Shown in pieces: positions 18,189 through 27,421 of a DNA stretch of 39,277 bases. This DNA comes from Gammaproteobacteria bacterium. GTDB taxonomy: Bacteria; Pseudomonadota; Gammaproteobacteria; Arenicellales; Poriferihabitantaceae. The position numbers were made by a program, and so were the translations under genes. A model generated the notes under the pieces. The model saw only the letters and a program-made list of their open reading frames with translations, was not told the origin of the DNA and did no database searches. Numbering within the stretch: the stretch's first letter is position 1; each line of letters begins with the position of its first letter. Location: the NCBI GenBank assembly GCA_024644945.1, contig JAHEGU010000030.1:1-39277 (forward strand), in the 5' to 3' direction.

Positions 18189-18548
18189 ATGCCACGCGTT
18201 AAAAGAGGAGTTCAAGCCCGAGCCAGACACAAGAAAGTCCTTAAACAGGCTAGAGGTTATAGCGGCGCTCGAAGCAAGCTGTTTAAAACAGCAAAACAGG
18301 CGGTAGATAAGGCGGGCCAATATGCCTATCGGGATCGGCGCCAGCGCAAGCGACAGTTTCGTGCATTATGGATTGTCCGTATCAATGCCGCGGCTCGGGA
18401 TAATGGATTGAGTTACAGTCGAATGATCGCAGGCTTGAACAAAGCGGAAATCGCATTGGATCGAAAAGTCCTGGCAGACATGGCGGTACACGACAAAGCA
18501 GCGTTTAGCGCTTTGGCCGAAAAAGCCAAAGCAGCATTAACAGCCTGA
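18189..18548 (+). CDS. rplT: 50S ribosomal protein L20
   Basis: A 119-residue 23S rRNA-binding protein needed early in 50S assembly, and the expected autorepressor of rpmI-rpl[21 protein letters not shown] is the standard N-terminus, followed by [39 protein letters not shown] and [11 protein letters not shown]. The length equals that of E. coli L20 (118) within one residue. A GGGAG ribosome binding site precedes the ATG. Confidence 0.98.
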   Translation: MPRVKRGVQARARHKKVLKQARGYSGARSKLFKTAKQAVDKAGQYAYRDRRQRKRQFRALWIVRINAAARDNGLSYSRMIAGLNKAEIALDRKVLADMAVHDKAAFSALAEKAKAALTA

Positions 18549-18623
18549 TCACTGCGAGCGATTCAGTGTTTTACGTAATTAGATATAACTAACTTTAAGT
18601 AAAGGTTGTAATATCTTGAAAAT

Positions 18624-18658
18624 AAAGGGAAAGGATAGCCTTTCCCTTTTTCGTTTTT
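18624..18658 (+). terminator. Strong rho-independent terminator between rplT and pheS
   Basis: A perfect 11-bp stem AAAGGGAAAGG (18624-18634) / CCTTTCCCTTT (18639-18649) with an ATAG loop runs directly into TTCGTTTTT. It lies 76 bp after the rplT stop and about 25 bp before the pheS start. It therefore either ends the infC-rplT transcript or acts as an attenuator for pheST, as in E. coli. No phenylalanine-rich leader peptide was found upstream of it. Confidence 0.9.
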
Positions 18659-18679
18659 AGCCAATGAGATTCGATCTGA

Positions 18680-19723
<1,044 letters not shown>

Positions 19724-19752
19724 ATCGAATAACTATTTAGAACATAAAAGAA

Positions 19753-22146
19753 ATGTTGGTAAGTGAATCCTGGTTGAAACAGTGGGTTGAAACGGACCTC
19801 GAAGCCACAGAGCTAGAGCGCCGGCTGACACTCGCTGGATTGGAGGTTGAGTCAATCGCCCCCGCAACAGATTTGGATTTTCGTGGTTCAACTCGGGCGA
19901 GGCTGGTAGTGGGCAGAATTATTAGCGTTGAACCGCATCCTCAAGCGGATCGGCTTAAGGTCTGCGCCGTGGATATCGGTAAGCCGAACCCCCTCCAGGT
20001 GGTCTGTGGAGCACCTAATGCAGAAGCAGGGCTGGTTGCGCCTGTAGCGCTGGTGGGCGCCAGACTGCCAGATTTGAAAATCAAGCAAAGCGAAATCCGA
20101 GGTGTCAGATCAAAAGGAATGTTGTGTTCAGCATCCGAACTGGGTTTATCTGATCAGGCTGCTGGACTCATGGAGCTGGACCCGGATGCTACTCCAGGGG
20201 CACAACTGGTTGATTATCTGGGGCTGGATGACACTATCTTCGAGATTGACCTGACGCCGAATCGCGGGGATTGTCTTTGTATTCAAGGCATTGCTAGAGA
20301 AATATCGGCTCTGACTGGTGCAGCAATGAAAGCAACCAGGGTCAAGAAGATCAAGGCGAGGAATGCTGAAAGTTTACCCGTTCAGCTTAAGGCTCCGAAG
20401 GCCTGTTCGAGATTTGCCGGGCGCGCAATACTCGGAATCGATATGCAGGCCAATACACCTGATTGGATGAAGGAGAAACTTCGGCGCAGCGGGCTGAGGA
20501 GCATTAATCCTGTAGTAGATATCACTAACTATGTGATGTTGGAAACAGGACAGCCGATGCACGCCTATGACCTGGATAAGCTGTCTGGTGGGATTATTGT
20601 AAGGAATGCGAGTAGGAACGAAAAACTAAAGCTGTTGGATGGAAGCACGGTAACGCTGTCCCCAGATCATTTAGTCATCGCTGATCAGAGTAAGGCGGTC
20701 GGATTGGCTGGAATTATGGGCGGTGATGCCACTGCAATTTCTCAAAGCACCAGGGATATTTTTTTCGAGGCCGCGTTCTTTTCAACCACTGGCATGATTG
20801 GTAAGGCGCGGCAGTTCGGAATGCACACTGATGCATCGCACCGATTTGAGCGCGGAGTTAACCCAAATGGCCAGGTCGCCGCCGTAGAGCGCGCCACTGC
20901 TTTGCTACTCGAGATTGCCGGAGGTGACCCTGGAAAAGTCTGTCATGCTGTTAACCGCAAATATCTTCCCAAAGTTCACACCATTAAATTTGAAAAAGCA
21001 GAAATCCCTCGGCTTCTAGGCGTCAAAGTGCCAGCTAAACAAGTGCAATCAATTCTTAGACGCCTGGGAATGGAGGTGAGTAACTTTAAGGACGGTTGGA
21101 AAGTCAAGGTGCCCTCGTGGCGCTTTGATCTGACCGGACAACATGATCTCGTTGAGGAAATTGGTCGATGTTACGGTTATGATCGTGTGACCCCGCGTAT
21201 GCCTGTATCTGCTGCTCGCACAGGAGGCTATCCCGAAACAAGAATTAGTCCGTTAAGAATAAAAAAGTTAATGACCTGCCGCGGATATTACGAGGTGATC
21301 AATTACAGCTTTATCGACGCTGCTGTTCAGGCGAACCTGCTGGAGTGCAAAAAAGGGGTCAAGCTGGAAAACCCTCTTGCCGATAACATGACTGAAATGA
21401 GGCAAAGCTTATTACCTGGTTTACTGTCCACCCTGGCCAGAAATCTCAATCATCAACAATCGAGAGCTCAACTGTTTGAATGCGGAAATGTTTTTCATCG
21501 CCGTGGTAAATCGAGGGTCGAAATTCCGCGTATTGCAGCGCTGACTTCCGGCTTAGCGTTACCAAGACAATGGGGCACAGAGGCTCGCGATGTTGATTTC
21601 TTCGATCTCAAAGGGGATCTAGAGAATCTATTGGAAATTGTGGGTGCCGATTCGGGCTTTAAATTTCATGCAGCCGCACACCCGGCATTCCATCCCGGGC
21701 AGTCTGCCGCTATTCGCCGTGGCCGCAAGACGGTGGGTTATATAGGGCAGCTGCATCCGGTTAAACAGAAAAGGCTGGGAATTGACCAGACAGTATTTCT
21801 TTTTGAACTCGACCTGGACGCCCTGAGCGTCGCAGATCTTCCAAGTTTTGAGCCGATTTCGCGTTTTCCGCAGGTTCAAAGAGACCTGGCCGTCGTGGTT
21901 GATAAGGAAGTTCCAGCTTCTGAAATACTATCCGTGGTAAATCGGTCTGCTGGTGAATATCTCAAGAAATTGGAGTTGTTTGACATATATAGCGGTGAAA
22001 GGGTTGAAAATAATAAGAAAAGTTTTGCTTTCAGCTTGACCTTCCAGTCAGAATCAAGCAATCTTAAGGCTGGTGAAATTGAGGCCGTAATCGATAATAT
22101 AATAAGAGCGCTTCAGAAAACCGCAGGTGCTGAACTGCGGGCCTGA
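19753..22146 (+). CDS. pheT: Phenylalanyl-tRNA synthetase beta subunit
   Basis: A 797-residue PheRS beta subunit (E. coli 795). Domains in order are the N-terminal MLVSESWLKQWVETDL segment, then an EMAP-like OB fold (VVGRIISVEPHPQADRLKVCAVDIG, about residues 48-72 onward). The B3/4 editing domain and the B5 domain follow. A catalytic-like domain comes next, and the ferredoxin-like anticodon-binding FDX-ACB domain closes the protein (FEPISRFPQVQRDLAVVVD near the C-terminus). It pairs with PheS, acts in the cytosol and edits mischarged Tyr-tRNA-Phe. ihfA follows 50 bp later, the usual gammaproteobacterial arrangement. Confidence 0.97.
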   Translation: MLVSESWLKQWVETDLEATELERRLTLAGLEVESIAPATDLDFRGSTRARLVVGRIISVEPHPQADRLKVCAVDIGKPNPLQVVCGAPNAEAGLVAPVALVGARLPDLKIKQSEIRGVRSKGMLCSASELGLSDQAAGLMELDPDATPGAQLVDYLGLDDTIFEIDLTPNRGDCLCIQGIAREISALTGAAMKATRVKKIKARNAESLPVQLKAPKACSRFAGRAILGIDMQANTPDWMKEKLRRSGLRSINPVVDITNYVMLETGQPMHAYDLDKLSGGIIVRNASRNEKLKLLDGSTVTLSPDHLVIADQSKAVGLAGIMGGDATAISQSTRDIFFEAAFFSTTGMIGKARQFGMHTDASHRFERGVNPNGQVAAVERATALLLEIAGGDPGKVCHAVNRKYLPKVHTIKFEKAEIPRLLGVKVPAKQVQSILRRLGMEVSNFKDGWKVKVPSWRFDLTGQHDLVEEIGRCYGYDRVTPRMPVSAARTGGYPETRISPLRIKKLMTCRGYYEVINYSFIDAAVQANLLECKKGVKLENPLADNMTEMRQSLLPGLLSTLARNLNHQQSRAQLFECGNVFHRRGKSRVEIPRIAALTSGLALPRQWGTEARDVDFFDLKGDLENLLEIVGADSGFKFHAAAHPAFHPGQSAAIRRGRKTVGYIGQLHPVKQKRLGIDQTVFLFELDLDALSVADLPSFEPISRFPQVQRDLAVVVDKEVPASEILSVVNRSAGEYLKKLELFDIYSGERVENNKKSFAFSLTFQSESSNLKAGEIEAVIDNIIRALQKTAGAELRA

Positions 22147-22196
22147 TCGCTATGATTACCGAGCCTTCATCCCGGGGACAATAAGAGGAATACGAA

Positions 22197-22517
22197 ATGA
22201 CAATAACTAAAGCCGATCTTGGTAATACTTTATTTGATGAAGTTGGGCTTAATAAGAGGGAAGCCAAAGACTTCGTCGAGCTGTTTTTTGAAAAAGTGCG
22301 ACAAGCGTTAGAGCAGGGAACAGCGGTTAAACTTTCCGGATTCGGTAGTTTTACTCTAAGAGATAAAACCTCGCGCCCAGGGCGTAACCCTAAGACGGGT
22401 GAAGAGGTTGCGATCTCAGCGCGGCGTGTGGTGACCTTTCGGTCCAGTCAGAAGCTGAAACAAAGCGTGGTCGATAACTCATTTGAGCTCACGCAGAAAC
22501 TTGGCAGGAAGCGCTGA
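22197..22517 (+). CDS. ihfA: Integration host factor alpha subunit
   Basis: A 106-residue DNA-bending protein of the HU/IHF family. [25 protein letters not shown] and [27 protein letters not shown] are diagnostic. The DNA-intercalating proline is in the [12 protein letters not shown] arm. [14 protein letters not shown] matches the alpha rather than the beta subunit. An AAGAGGAA ribosome binding site precedes the ATG. Its stop codon overlaps the merR start (TGATGA), which implies translational coupling. Confidence 0.96.
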   Translation: MTITKADLGNTLFDEVGLNKREAKDFVELFFEKVRQALEQGTAVKLSGFGSFTLRDKTSRPGRNPKTGEEVAISARRVVTFRSSQKLKQSVVDNSFELTQKLGRKR

Positions 22518-22894
22518 TGACTATGCTCGATCCGGCGGGGTTTGAATTACCTCCGATTCCTAGTAAACGATACTTCACAATTGGAGAAGTCAGCAAGTTA
22601 TGTGTGGTGAAACCCCACGTATTGCGATACTGGGAACAGGAATTTCCGCAACTAAAGCCGGTAAAACGCCGAGGAAATCGTCGCTACTATCAACGACACG
22701 AGGTTAAACTGATTCGTCAGATCAGAAAACTTCTGTATGTTGAAGGGTTCACTATTAGCGGCGCCAGAACTCGGTTGGAGCAGGTCGAAACCGAAGGTGT
22801 TCCAGTTAGCCCGTCTGGGTTGGACAAAAAAGGTTCTCAGTTAATCTCGCAGTTAATCGCTGAACTGAATGAAGTCAGCGACATCTTGAGTTAG
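22517..22894 (+). CDS. MerR-family transcriptional regulator downstream of ihfA
   Basis: A 125-residue protein with a winged-helix MerR domain: KRYFTIGEVSKLCVVKPHVLRYWEQEF, then GNRRYYQRHEVKLIRQIRKLLY and GFTISGARTRLE. The C-terminal part is short and has no metal-binding cysteine array, so it is not a metal sensor. A gene like this follows ihfA in many gammaproteobacteria and its target is generally unknown. It overlaps ihfA by one base at the start/stop. A second ATG at 22523 is also possible. Confidence 0.92.
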   Translation: MTMLDPAGFELPPIPSKRYFTIGEVSKLCVVKPHVLRYWEQEFPQLKPVKRRGNRRYYQRHEVKLIRQIRKLLYVEGFTISGARTRLEQVETEGVPVSPSGLDKKGSQLISQLIAELNEVSDILS

Positions 22895-22987
22895 AATTCG
22901 CCCCTCTTTTCTCTGTTCCGGACGACGAAGTAAGCTTCAGGGATTAGGTAATCTGTATATTCCTAGCGTCATTTTCGGCGCTTCGCT

Positions 22988-23064
22988 CGGGGTGTAGCGC
23001 AGCCTGGTAGCGCACCGCAATGGGGTTGCGGTGGTCGGAGGTTCAAATCCTCTCACCCCGACCA
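22988..23064 (+). tRNA. tRNA-Pro (anticodon GGG)
   Basis: A 77-base tRNA with encoded CCA. The acceptor CGGGGTG pairs with CACCCCG before ACCA. The anticodon stem CCGCA/TGCGG encloses the loop ATGGGGT, with anticodon GGG reading CCC/CCU. The T-arm carries GGTTCAAATCC. A TATATT hexamer at 22956-22961 may be its -10 box, with no clear -35. It closes the core cluster; everything to its right looks accessory. No second copy of its 3' end was seen in this window. Confidence 0.96.
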
Positions 23065-23112
23065 AATTCTAAAAATTTGCTTTTTCCCAGAGGAAGGAAA
23101 GGGAATTATTAG

Positions 23113-23396
23113 GATTGCATCGCCAGCCGCTACGGCACCCGCCTGGTGATCATCTGTGTGCTGTGGTCGACCGGTATTGTCATGGTGATGCTGTTCGTGC
23201 TGGGCGAGCCGAAACCCGTCGGCCTGTTGTTCTGGGTAATTGCTTCGCTCGGTGGCGCCATCGTCGACGTACTCGGCAACATCCCGTTCATGCGCATGGA
23301 CGAGTCGCGCGAACGCTCCGAGATGACGATGATATTCTCGACCTGGCGCGAGGGATCGCAATTACTTACCCCGTTACTGGTATCGCTGATTCGGAG
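23113..23396 (+). pseudogene. Internal fragment of an MFS transporter
   Basis: Frame from 23113 reads DCIASRYGTRLVIICVLWS, then a hydrophobic stretch, then GAIVDVLGNIPFMRM, ERSEMTMIFSTWRE and SQLLTPLLVSLI. These are recognisable cytoplasmic-loop and membrane motifs of an MFS permease subfamily. A TAG lies immediately upstream in frame at 23110-23112, so the N-terminal part is missing. The similarity stops at about 23396, where the Old Yellow Enzyme remnant begins on the opposite strand. Only about 95 of roughly 400 residues remain. The fragment looks more GC-rich than the tRNA-side core genes. It begins about 50 bp after the tRNA-Pro 3' end. Confidence 0.72.
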
Positions 23397-23397
23397 C

Positions 23398-23961
23398 GGT
23401 GATTGGTAACCGGTGACAGGAACTGTCCAATTAAATGTGTCCCCCCACCATGGTTTCCAGTCCATCCAGAACACCCTGTTTGGCCCTGCTTGCGCTGTGA
23501 CCGAATGCGGTGACAATTCGATCGATATCATGGCGGTCCATTTCCTTCGGAAAGCTGCGATGTCTGGTTTCTCTTACCACCGAGGGTGCCTCGGTAGGTA
23601 GCCAGTTCATCGATAGTGGTTCACCGCGTCTGCCAAGGTGGGTCAGCTGGATCATTATCGCCGCTCCCTCGGCATGAACCCGGGAAGAAAATGATTCAAG
23701 GTAGGGAATGATTCGATCGTGAGACATGTCCAGCTGTCCCGCAGTCCAGGTCGAATCTTCGGTGACATAGGCGGAACCACCGAACATGGTTAAACCGATG
23801 CCGCCTTTAACCTTTTCGATATGATGGCGCTGGTAAACTTCCGCCGGCATCCCTCCTTCCTGCTCAAGTCCGCAGGTGTGACTGGTGGACATGATGCGGT
23901 TGCGGAAGGTGATCGATTTAAGTTGTAATGGTTCAAGAATCGGGTCTTGGTTCGGAGGCAT
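23398..23961 (-). pseudogene. Truncated, frameshifted Old Yellow Enzyme-family oxidoreductase
   Basis: ATG 23961 opens MPPNQDPILEPLQLKSITFRNRI, then MSTSHTCGLEQEGGMPAEVYQRHHIEKVKGGIGLT, the N-terminal half of a flavin-dependent NADH:flavin oxidoreductase barrel. After LDGLETMVGGH the frame hits a stop at about 23431. Skipping two bases restores LIGQFLSPVTNHRSE, which is the expected continuation of this family. The similarity then ends at about 23398, exactly where the MFS fragment starts on the other strand. About 185 of the usual 650 or more residues (or about 360 for short forms) remain, and FMN-binding elements of the second half are lost. The enzyme is non-functional as read. Confidence 0.75.
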
Positions 23962-24287
23962 GGCGAGCAGTGACGACTTGGCGTGGAGCGTATTATGTTC
24001 TGACTGAGAGCGCTACACCATAGTCATTGCCATAAAAGTCTCATCTCAGGACTTCATTGTGCTAATTCCCTGTCTTAACAATAGACACATTTTTCTAGGC
24101 AACGGGGCAAGTTTAAGTGAACAAATAATTTGTTCACACTCATGAAAAACAAGTAACGTCGCTGACATGTTCATCATGTGGTCAATCTATTACTATACTT
24201 TCTGACCCGTAGGTGACGCTGAGATGTCAGAATATACAGTACTGCCCACAAAGACCGTAAGGGCATCGACATTGAAGGCATTCTAAA
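23962..24287. other. Intergenic region upstream of the acyltransferase
   Basis: This 326-bp gap is between divergent starts and holds no gene I can support. It contains the perfect palindrome described separately at 24117-24137. A TATACT hexamer in the segment around 24190-24205 could serve as a -10 box for the acyltransferase gene, but no good -35 was assigned. Confidence 0.5.
24117..24137. promoter_or_regulatory. Perfect 21-bp palindrome, probable operator
   Basis: The arms GTGAACAAAT (24117-24126) and ATTTGTTCAC (24128-24137) are exactly complementary around a single A. It lies about 150 bp from both flanking start codons. Its length and two-fold symmetry fit a dimeric repressor site such as a TetR-family operator. 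No regulator gene is adjacent, so the binding protein is unknown. Confidence 0.6.
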
Positions 24288-26249
24288 TTGGTGCGAAATA
24301 ACTCAAACTTTAGACCCGGAATCGAAGGGTTGCGCGCTATTGCAATTTTTCTAGTTGTCGCGGCACACGTCAATGTCTCCTTTATGGAAGGAGGATTTAT
24401 TGGTGTAGATGTTTTTTTTGTAATTTCAGGTTTTCTGATTACGGGTCTGCTGCTGAGAGAATTCGAAGAAAAAGGCAAAATCGACCTTATTGCCTTTTAC
24501 GCGCGCAGATTGAAGCGACTCTTGCCGGCGTTATTCTTTATGGTAGTTGTGATCTGCGCGGTGACAGCTGTTCTGCTTGCACCCTTCGAACACGATAATC
24601 AAGCGATCTCAGCACTCTCGTCAATTGCCTGGGTCAGCAACATGTATTTTGCGCTAGCCAATTTTGGTTACTTTGACAGTAGTGCCGAAAGCAATCTGTT
24701 TTTACATACCTGGTCACTCGGTGTCGAAGAGCAATTCTACATCGTCTGGCCCGCCCTGATTATTGCGCTCGCCAAAATCTATAACTTGAACGGCTCAAAA
24801 GCAGACGCGCCGGACCTTATCAAATCGCTAATCTTACTGTTTTCGGTGACCTTGATTGCTTCGCTCGTCCTGTTTGCAGTTAAGCCCCTGTGGGGCTTTT
24901 ATTTCATGCCATCAAGGGCGTGGCAATTCGCCGCGGGTGCTATCGCCTACTATTATGTCTCCTCGAGCGAGCGACAACAAAGTCCGGGTATCTCTAGCCG
25001 TTATATTTATTTATTTGGAAGTTTAGCAGGCATGGCTTGTCTTGTTGCGGCCGCTCTTGCTTTCGATAACTCGTCGCCTTATCCAGGTTTTCGAGCGCTT
25101 TTGCCGACTGCCGGCGCGGTCCTCTTGTTAATCTGTGCCGCCGGTAAAAACAAGCAACATGCCGTAACCAGATATTTGTCAACGCCTGCCATGCAATGGT
25201 TCGGCAAGTTGTCTTATTCCTGGTATCTGTGGCACTGGCCTGTGGTGGTATTAAGCTCTACGCTTACTGGAAATCACGAACCTGCTTTTCTTATTCCGTT
25301 GGCATGCGTTGCCTTAGGATGTGCTGCTTTTTCCTATTACTTGATCGAGTCACCGATCCGGTATAACCAATGGCTGAGCTACAGAAAACTAACAACGATA
25401 ATAACTTCATTATTCGCAATGGCGGTGTTTCTAGGTATCGGAACAGTCTGGATAGAGCGTTCCCAAGCGTGGAGCAGGCAGCCAGAACAGAAATTGTTCA
25501 AAGAAATACAATTAGATGTTTCCCGTATCTATGTTGATCAATGCGATCAGTGGTATCAGAGCGCGGATGTCAGGCCGTGTGCTTACGGTAATCCGGACGC
25601 GTCAAATACTGCAGTTTTAATGGGCGACAGTGTAGGGGTACAGTGGTTTCCCGCATTGTACGAATTGTTCGGCGGCGGCGATTGGAAACTGATTCTGCTG
25701 ACCAAGGGCTCATGTCCCATTATTGACGAATCATTTTACTACGACCGTCTTAAGCGCAATTTTATCGAGTGTGATCTGTGGCGAGATGCAGCTATCGATT
25801 GGATAATCGAGCAGTCGCCCAAAATACTGTTTATGGGTAACAGTCAGATTCAGTTCACTCAACGGCAATGGATAGAAGGAACCAAGCGAATTTTGGACAA
25901 GGTCACGAATAAAATTCCGAAAGTGATCATTATCAGGCCAACATATCCACTACCTTTTCATGGGCCTGCTTGCATTGCGCGCAGTAATTGGCAGTCAAAG
26001 TTTATTAGCCCACTGATTGATTGCAGCACTCCCGCTGGAAACGCTGGTAGTGAAAACATAATGGACTGGCTTGAAGCCGCAGCCGAGGATTATTCGGGTG
26101 CCGCAGTACTCGACCTTAATGAACTGGTGTGTCCGAATGACGTTTGTAGCGCGATTGTGAACGGCAAGCCCGTGTTCAGAGACGACCAGCACATCACTGC
26201 GTCTTTTGCGCGCAGTCTGTACAAGCATTTTGAAGAGGTCGCCCGTTAA
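24288..26249 (+). CDS. Acyltransferase-3 / SGNH-domain membrane protein (OafA-like)
   Basis: A 653-residue inner-membrane protein likely to O-acetylate a surface polysaccharide. The N-terminal acyltransferase-3 domain starts FRPGIEGLRAIAIFLVVAAH (catalytic His) and continues GGFIGVDVFFVISGFLITGLL and YARRLKRLLPALF. About ten membrane segments run to residue 390. The periplasmic C-terminal SGNH hydrolase-like domain has VLMGDSVGVQWF (block I, GDS) and RDDQHITASFA (block V, Asp and His). The start is TTG 24288 or GTG 24291. An AAGG at 24275-24278 supports TTG, and both are non-ATG. It stands alone between gene remnants, with no polysaccharide cluster in view. The acceptor is unknown. Confidence 0.9.
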   Translation: MVRNNSNFRPGIEGLRAIAIFLVVAAHVNVSFMEGGFIGVDVFFVISGFLITGLLLREFEEKGKIDLIAFYARRLKRLLPALFFMVVVICAVTAVLLAPFEHDNQAISALSSIAWVSNMYFALANFGYFDSSAESNLFLHTWSLGVEEQFYIVWPALIIALAKIYNLNGSKADAPDLIKSLILLFSVTLIASLVLFAVKPLWGFYFMPSRAWQFAAGAIAYYYVSSSERQQSPGISSRYIYLFGSLAGMACLVAAALAFDNSSPYPGFRALLPTAGAVLLLICAAGKNKQHAVTRYLSTPAMQWFGKLSYSWYLWHWPVVVLSSTLTGNHEPAFLIPLACVALGCAAFSYYLIESPIRYNQWLSYRKLTTIITSLFAMAVFLGIGTVWIERSQAWSRQPEQKLFKEIQLDVSRIYVDQCDQWYQSADVRPCAYGNPDASNTAVLMGDSVGVQWFPALYELFGGGDWKLILLTKGSCPIIDESFYYDRLKRNFIECDLWRDAAIDWIIEQSPKILFMGNSQIQFTQRQWIEGTKRILDKVTNKIPKVIIIRPTYPLPFHGPACIARSNWQSKFISPLIDCSTPAGNAGSENIMDWLEAAAEDYSGAAVLDLNELVCPNDVCSAIVNGKPVFRDDQHITASFARSLYKHFEEVAR

Positions 26250-26348
26250 CCAGACGTAAGACTTTCCAGACCGGATTCGCGATTTTACAGTGGCGCCGCG
26301 AAATAACTTGTTCTGGTTTTATTACATAGATACTCTGAGCGCCCGCAT

Positions 26349-26636
26349 AGTGTAAAGGAAGAATAACCGCTATGCGGCATAGTGAGAAACCGGTCCTGAG
26401 TTTGTAGGAATCACAAATTTAAGCTGAAGTCCGGACACAGGGAGTGAGGGGATCTTCGTTTAGCCTGTCTTTTGCCGGCGGTTAGGTGAGCAAGGAGAGT
26501 TCCGCTAGATTTTCCGTTGATTCGGCACGAGCAAACCATTAGTGACGCACCGAGTGGTGTCACATCCGTGTAATCAGCTACCCTAAAAGAGGATTCGCTC
26601 CATCAAGTTAGCGCGGGTGGAGCTCGGGCAGGATGG
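26349..26636 (-). repeat. 288-bp IS91-type element 3' end, copy 1
   Basis: This stretch aligns without gaps to 37779-38066, with about 24 differences by eye (about 92% identity, mostly transitions). It spans the last codons of an IS91-like transposase (ending HPARAPP...T and a stop) plus about 250 bp of downstream non-coding DNA. Near the outer end is a small hairpin CCGC-TAT-GCGG, a feature also found at oriIS ends of IS91-family elements. No GTTC/GAAC target tetranucleotide is seen directly beyond the homology edge. The transposase reading direction makes the left edge the putative oriIS end. Confidence 0.85.
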
Positions 26637-26812
26637 GGAGTTCTTTTAACCGATTCAGTGTGATGGTCGAGGTGCTCGAGGGTTTTTTTGATGACTGTCG
26701 AATCTTCGATACGGGCAATGACCTTAACGATACCGCCACACTGACTGCAGGTTTCAATGTCGATATTGAACACATGTTTGAGCCGCAATCAAAAGCTGCT
26801 GTAGCCATTCGT
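26603..26812 (-). pseudogene. C-terminal remnant of an IS91-family transposase
   Basis: The minus-strand frame RLKHVFNIDIETCSQCGG, followed by VKVIARIEDSTVIKKTLEHLDH, is the conserved C-terminal segment of IS91-type (Y2, HUH rolling-circle) transposases. The zinc-ligand pair CSQC is included. The tail PHPARAPPALT resembles the usual RAPP-containing end. An in-frame TGA lies immediately upstream of RLKHVF and the rest of the gene, including the catalytic tyrosines, is missing. At about 26812 the sequence switches to unrelated GC-rich DNA. It is inactive as read. Confidence 0.82.
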
Positions 26813-26813
26813 T

Positions 26814-26873
26814 GAAATCGCCGCGCGCTGCGACTGCAGCATGGCCCAGCTCGCGCTGGCCTGGCTGCTCGTC
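26814..26873 (+). pseudogene. Short aldo/keto reductase-like fragment
   Basis: Twenty codons read EIAARCDCSMAQLALAWLLV, which matches the pattern of the C-terminal barrel helix of aldo/keto reductases (S-x-A-Q-L-A-L-A-W-L-L). The similarity starts exactly where the IS91 remnant ends and stops before the aconitase X remnant. The assignment rests on a very short segment and could be chance. Confidence 0.35.
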
Positions 26874-26883
26874 TGCGTAACAG

Positions 26884-27213
26884 GGGGAACCGCGCCGCTG
26901 GGCCACGGAGCACATGCTGCGCGTCGGACGATTTTTCGACGCCGCCGTCCTGGTGCCGGTCACGCAGTCGCACATCATGGCTGACACCGAATCGCTTGGG
27001 GAGGCCGGTGTCGAATTCCTCGAGCGCCTGGCGGCGGGCCCCGAGGCCTAGCGCCGGGTACGCATTCCGATGATTACCGACCCGCGCGGTATCGACTTCT
27101 GCCATTACCGCCGGCGAAAGCAAACCGATGCGATGGCGGCACTCGAGCAGCGCGCGATCGACGCCTTCGAGGCGCTCGGCACTATGATGACCAATACCTG
27201 AATCAACTATTGA
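26884..27213 (+). pseudogene. Degenerate aconitase X (AcnX) C-terminal fragment
   Basis: The plus-strand frame reads RWATEHMLRVGRFFDAAVLV, then PVTQSHIMADTESLGEAGVE and FLERLAAGPEA. After a TAG (27049-27051) it continues RVRIPMITDPRGIDF, and near its end DAFEALGTMMTNT-stop-INY. These match the central and C-terminal parts of the AcnX catalytic domain (DUF521). There the last segment is normally TNTC-INY, so the TGA at 27199-27201 replaces the expected Cys codon. Two in-frame stops and both missing ends make it a dead gene. It looks markedly GC-rich compared with its neighbours. Confidence 0.65.
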
Positions 27214-27216
27214 CCT

Positions 27217-27242
27217 GAACCCTGAAACCAGGGCCAGGGTTC
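27217..27242. other. Hairpin following the AcnX remnant
   Basis: GAACCCTG (27217-27224) and CAGGGTTC (27235-27242) form a perfect 8-bp stem with a 10-base loop. No T-run follows. The rest of 27243-27421 shows no gene. Confidence 0.4.
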
Positions 27243-27421
27243 CTGCAATAACTCAGCAATCACATAAAGCACTGAATCATCCTTACTTGTTTACCAACAC
27301 TGTTCAACCTTAAGCTGATCCGCGAGTATCAGGTGTAGAGTCTGGTAACATTGTCTAGATCTGAGGCTTCAATCTAGATGATTATGTAATCCGACAATTA
27401 TTTGGCGAGAATGTCAATACT

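Noticed and set aside
18566-18592. GTG-initiated 8-codon frame as a pheST leader peptide
   Set aside because: It has only one Phe codon, a weak ribosome binding site, and does not overlap the terminator in the way attenuator leaders do.
18616-18660. TTG frame ending SLSLFRF across the terminator, reminiscent of E. coli PheM
   Set aside because: The frame is made of the terminator hairpin itself; a leader peptide should precede the hairpin, and no ribosome binding site is seen.
23400-23450. TGTCCAATTAAATGTG-like sequence first read as an insertion sequence terminus
   Set aside because: On the minus strand it translates, with a two-base shift, into the next conserved block of the Old Yellow Enzyme (LIGQFLSP), so it is decayed coding sequence.
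26349-26636. 288-bp repeat considered as a group II intron end or a structured RNA
   Set aside because: It lacks the domain V/VI signature. Both copies contain transposase C-terminal codons in frame with a stop, which fits an IS91-type 3' end better.
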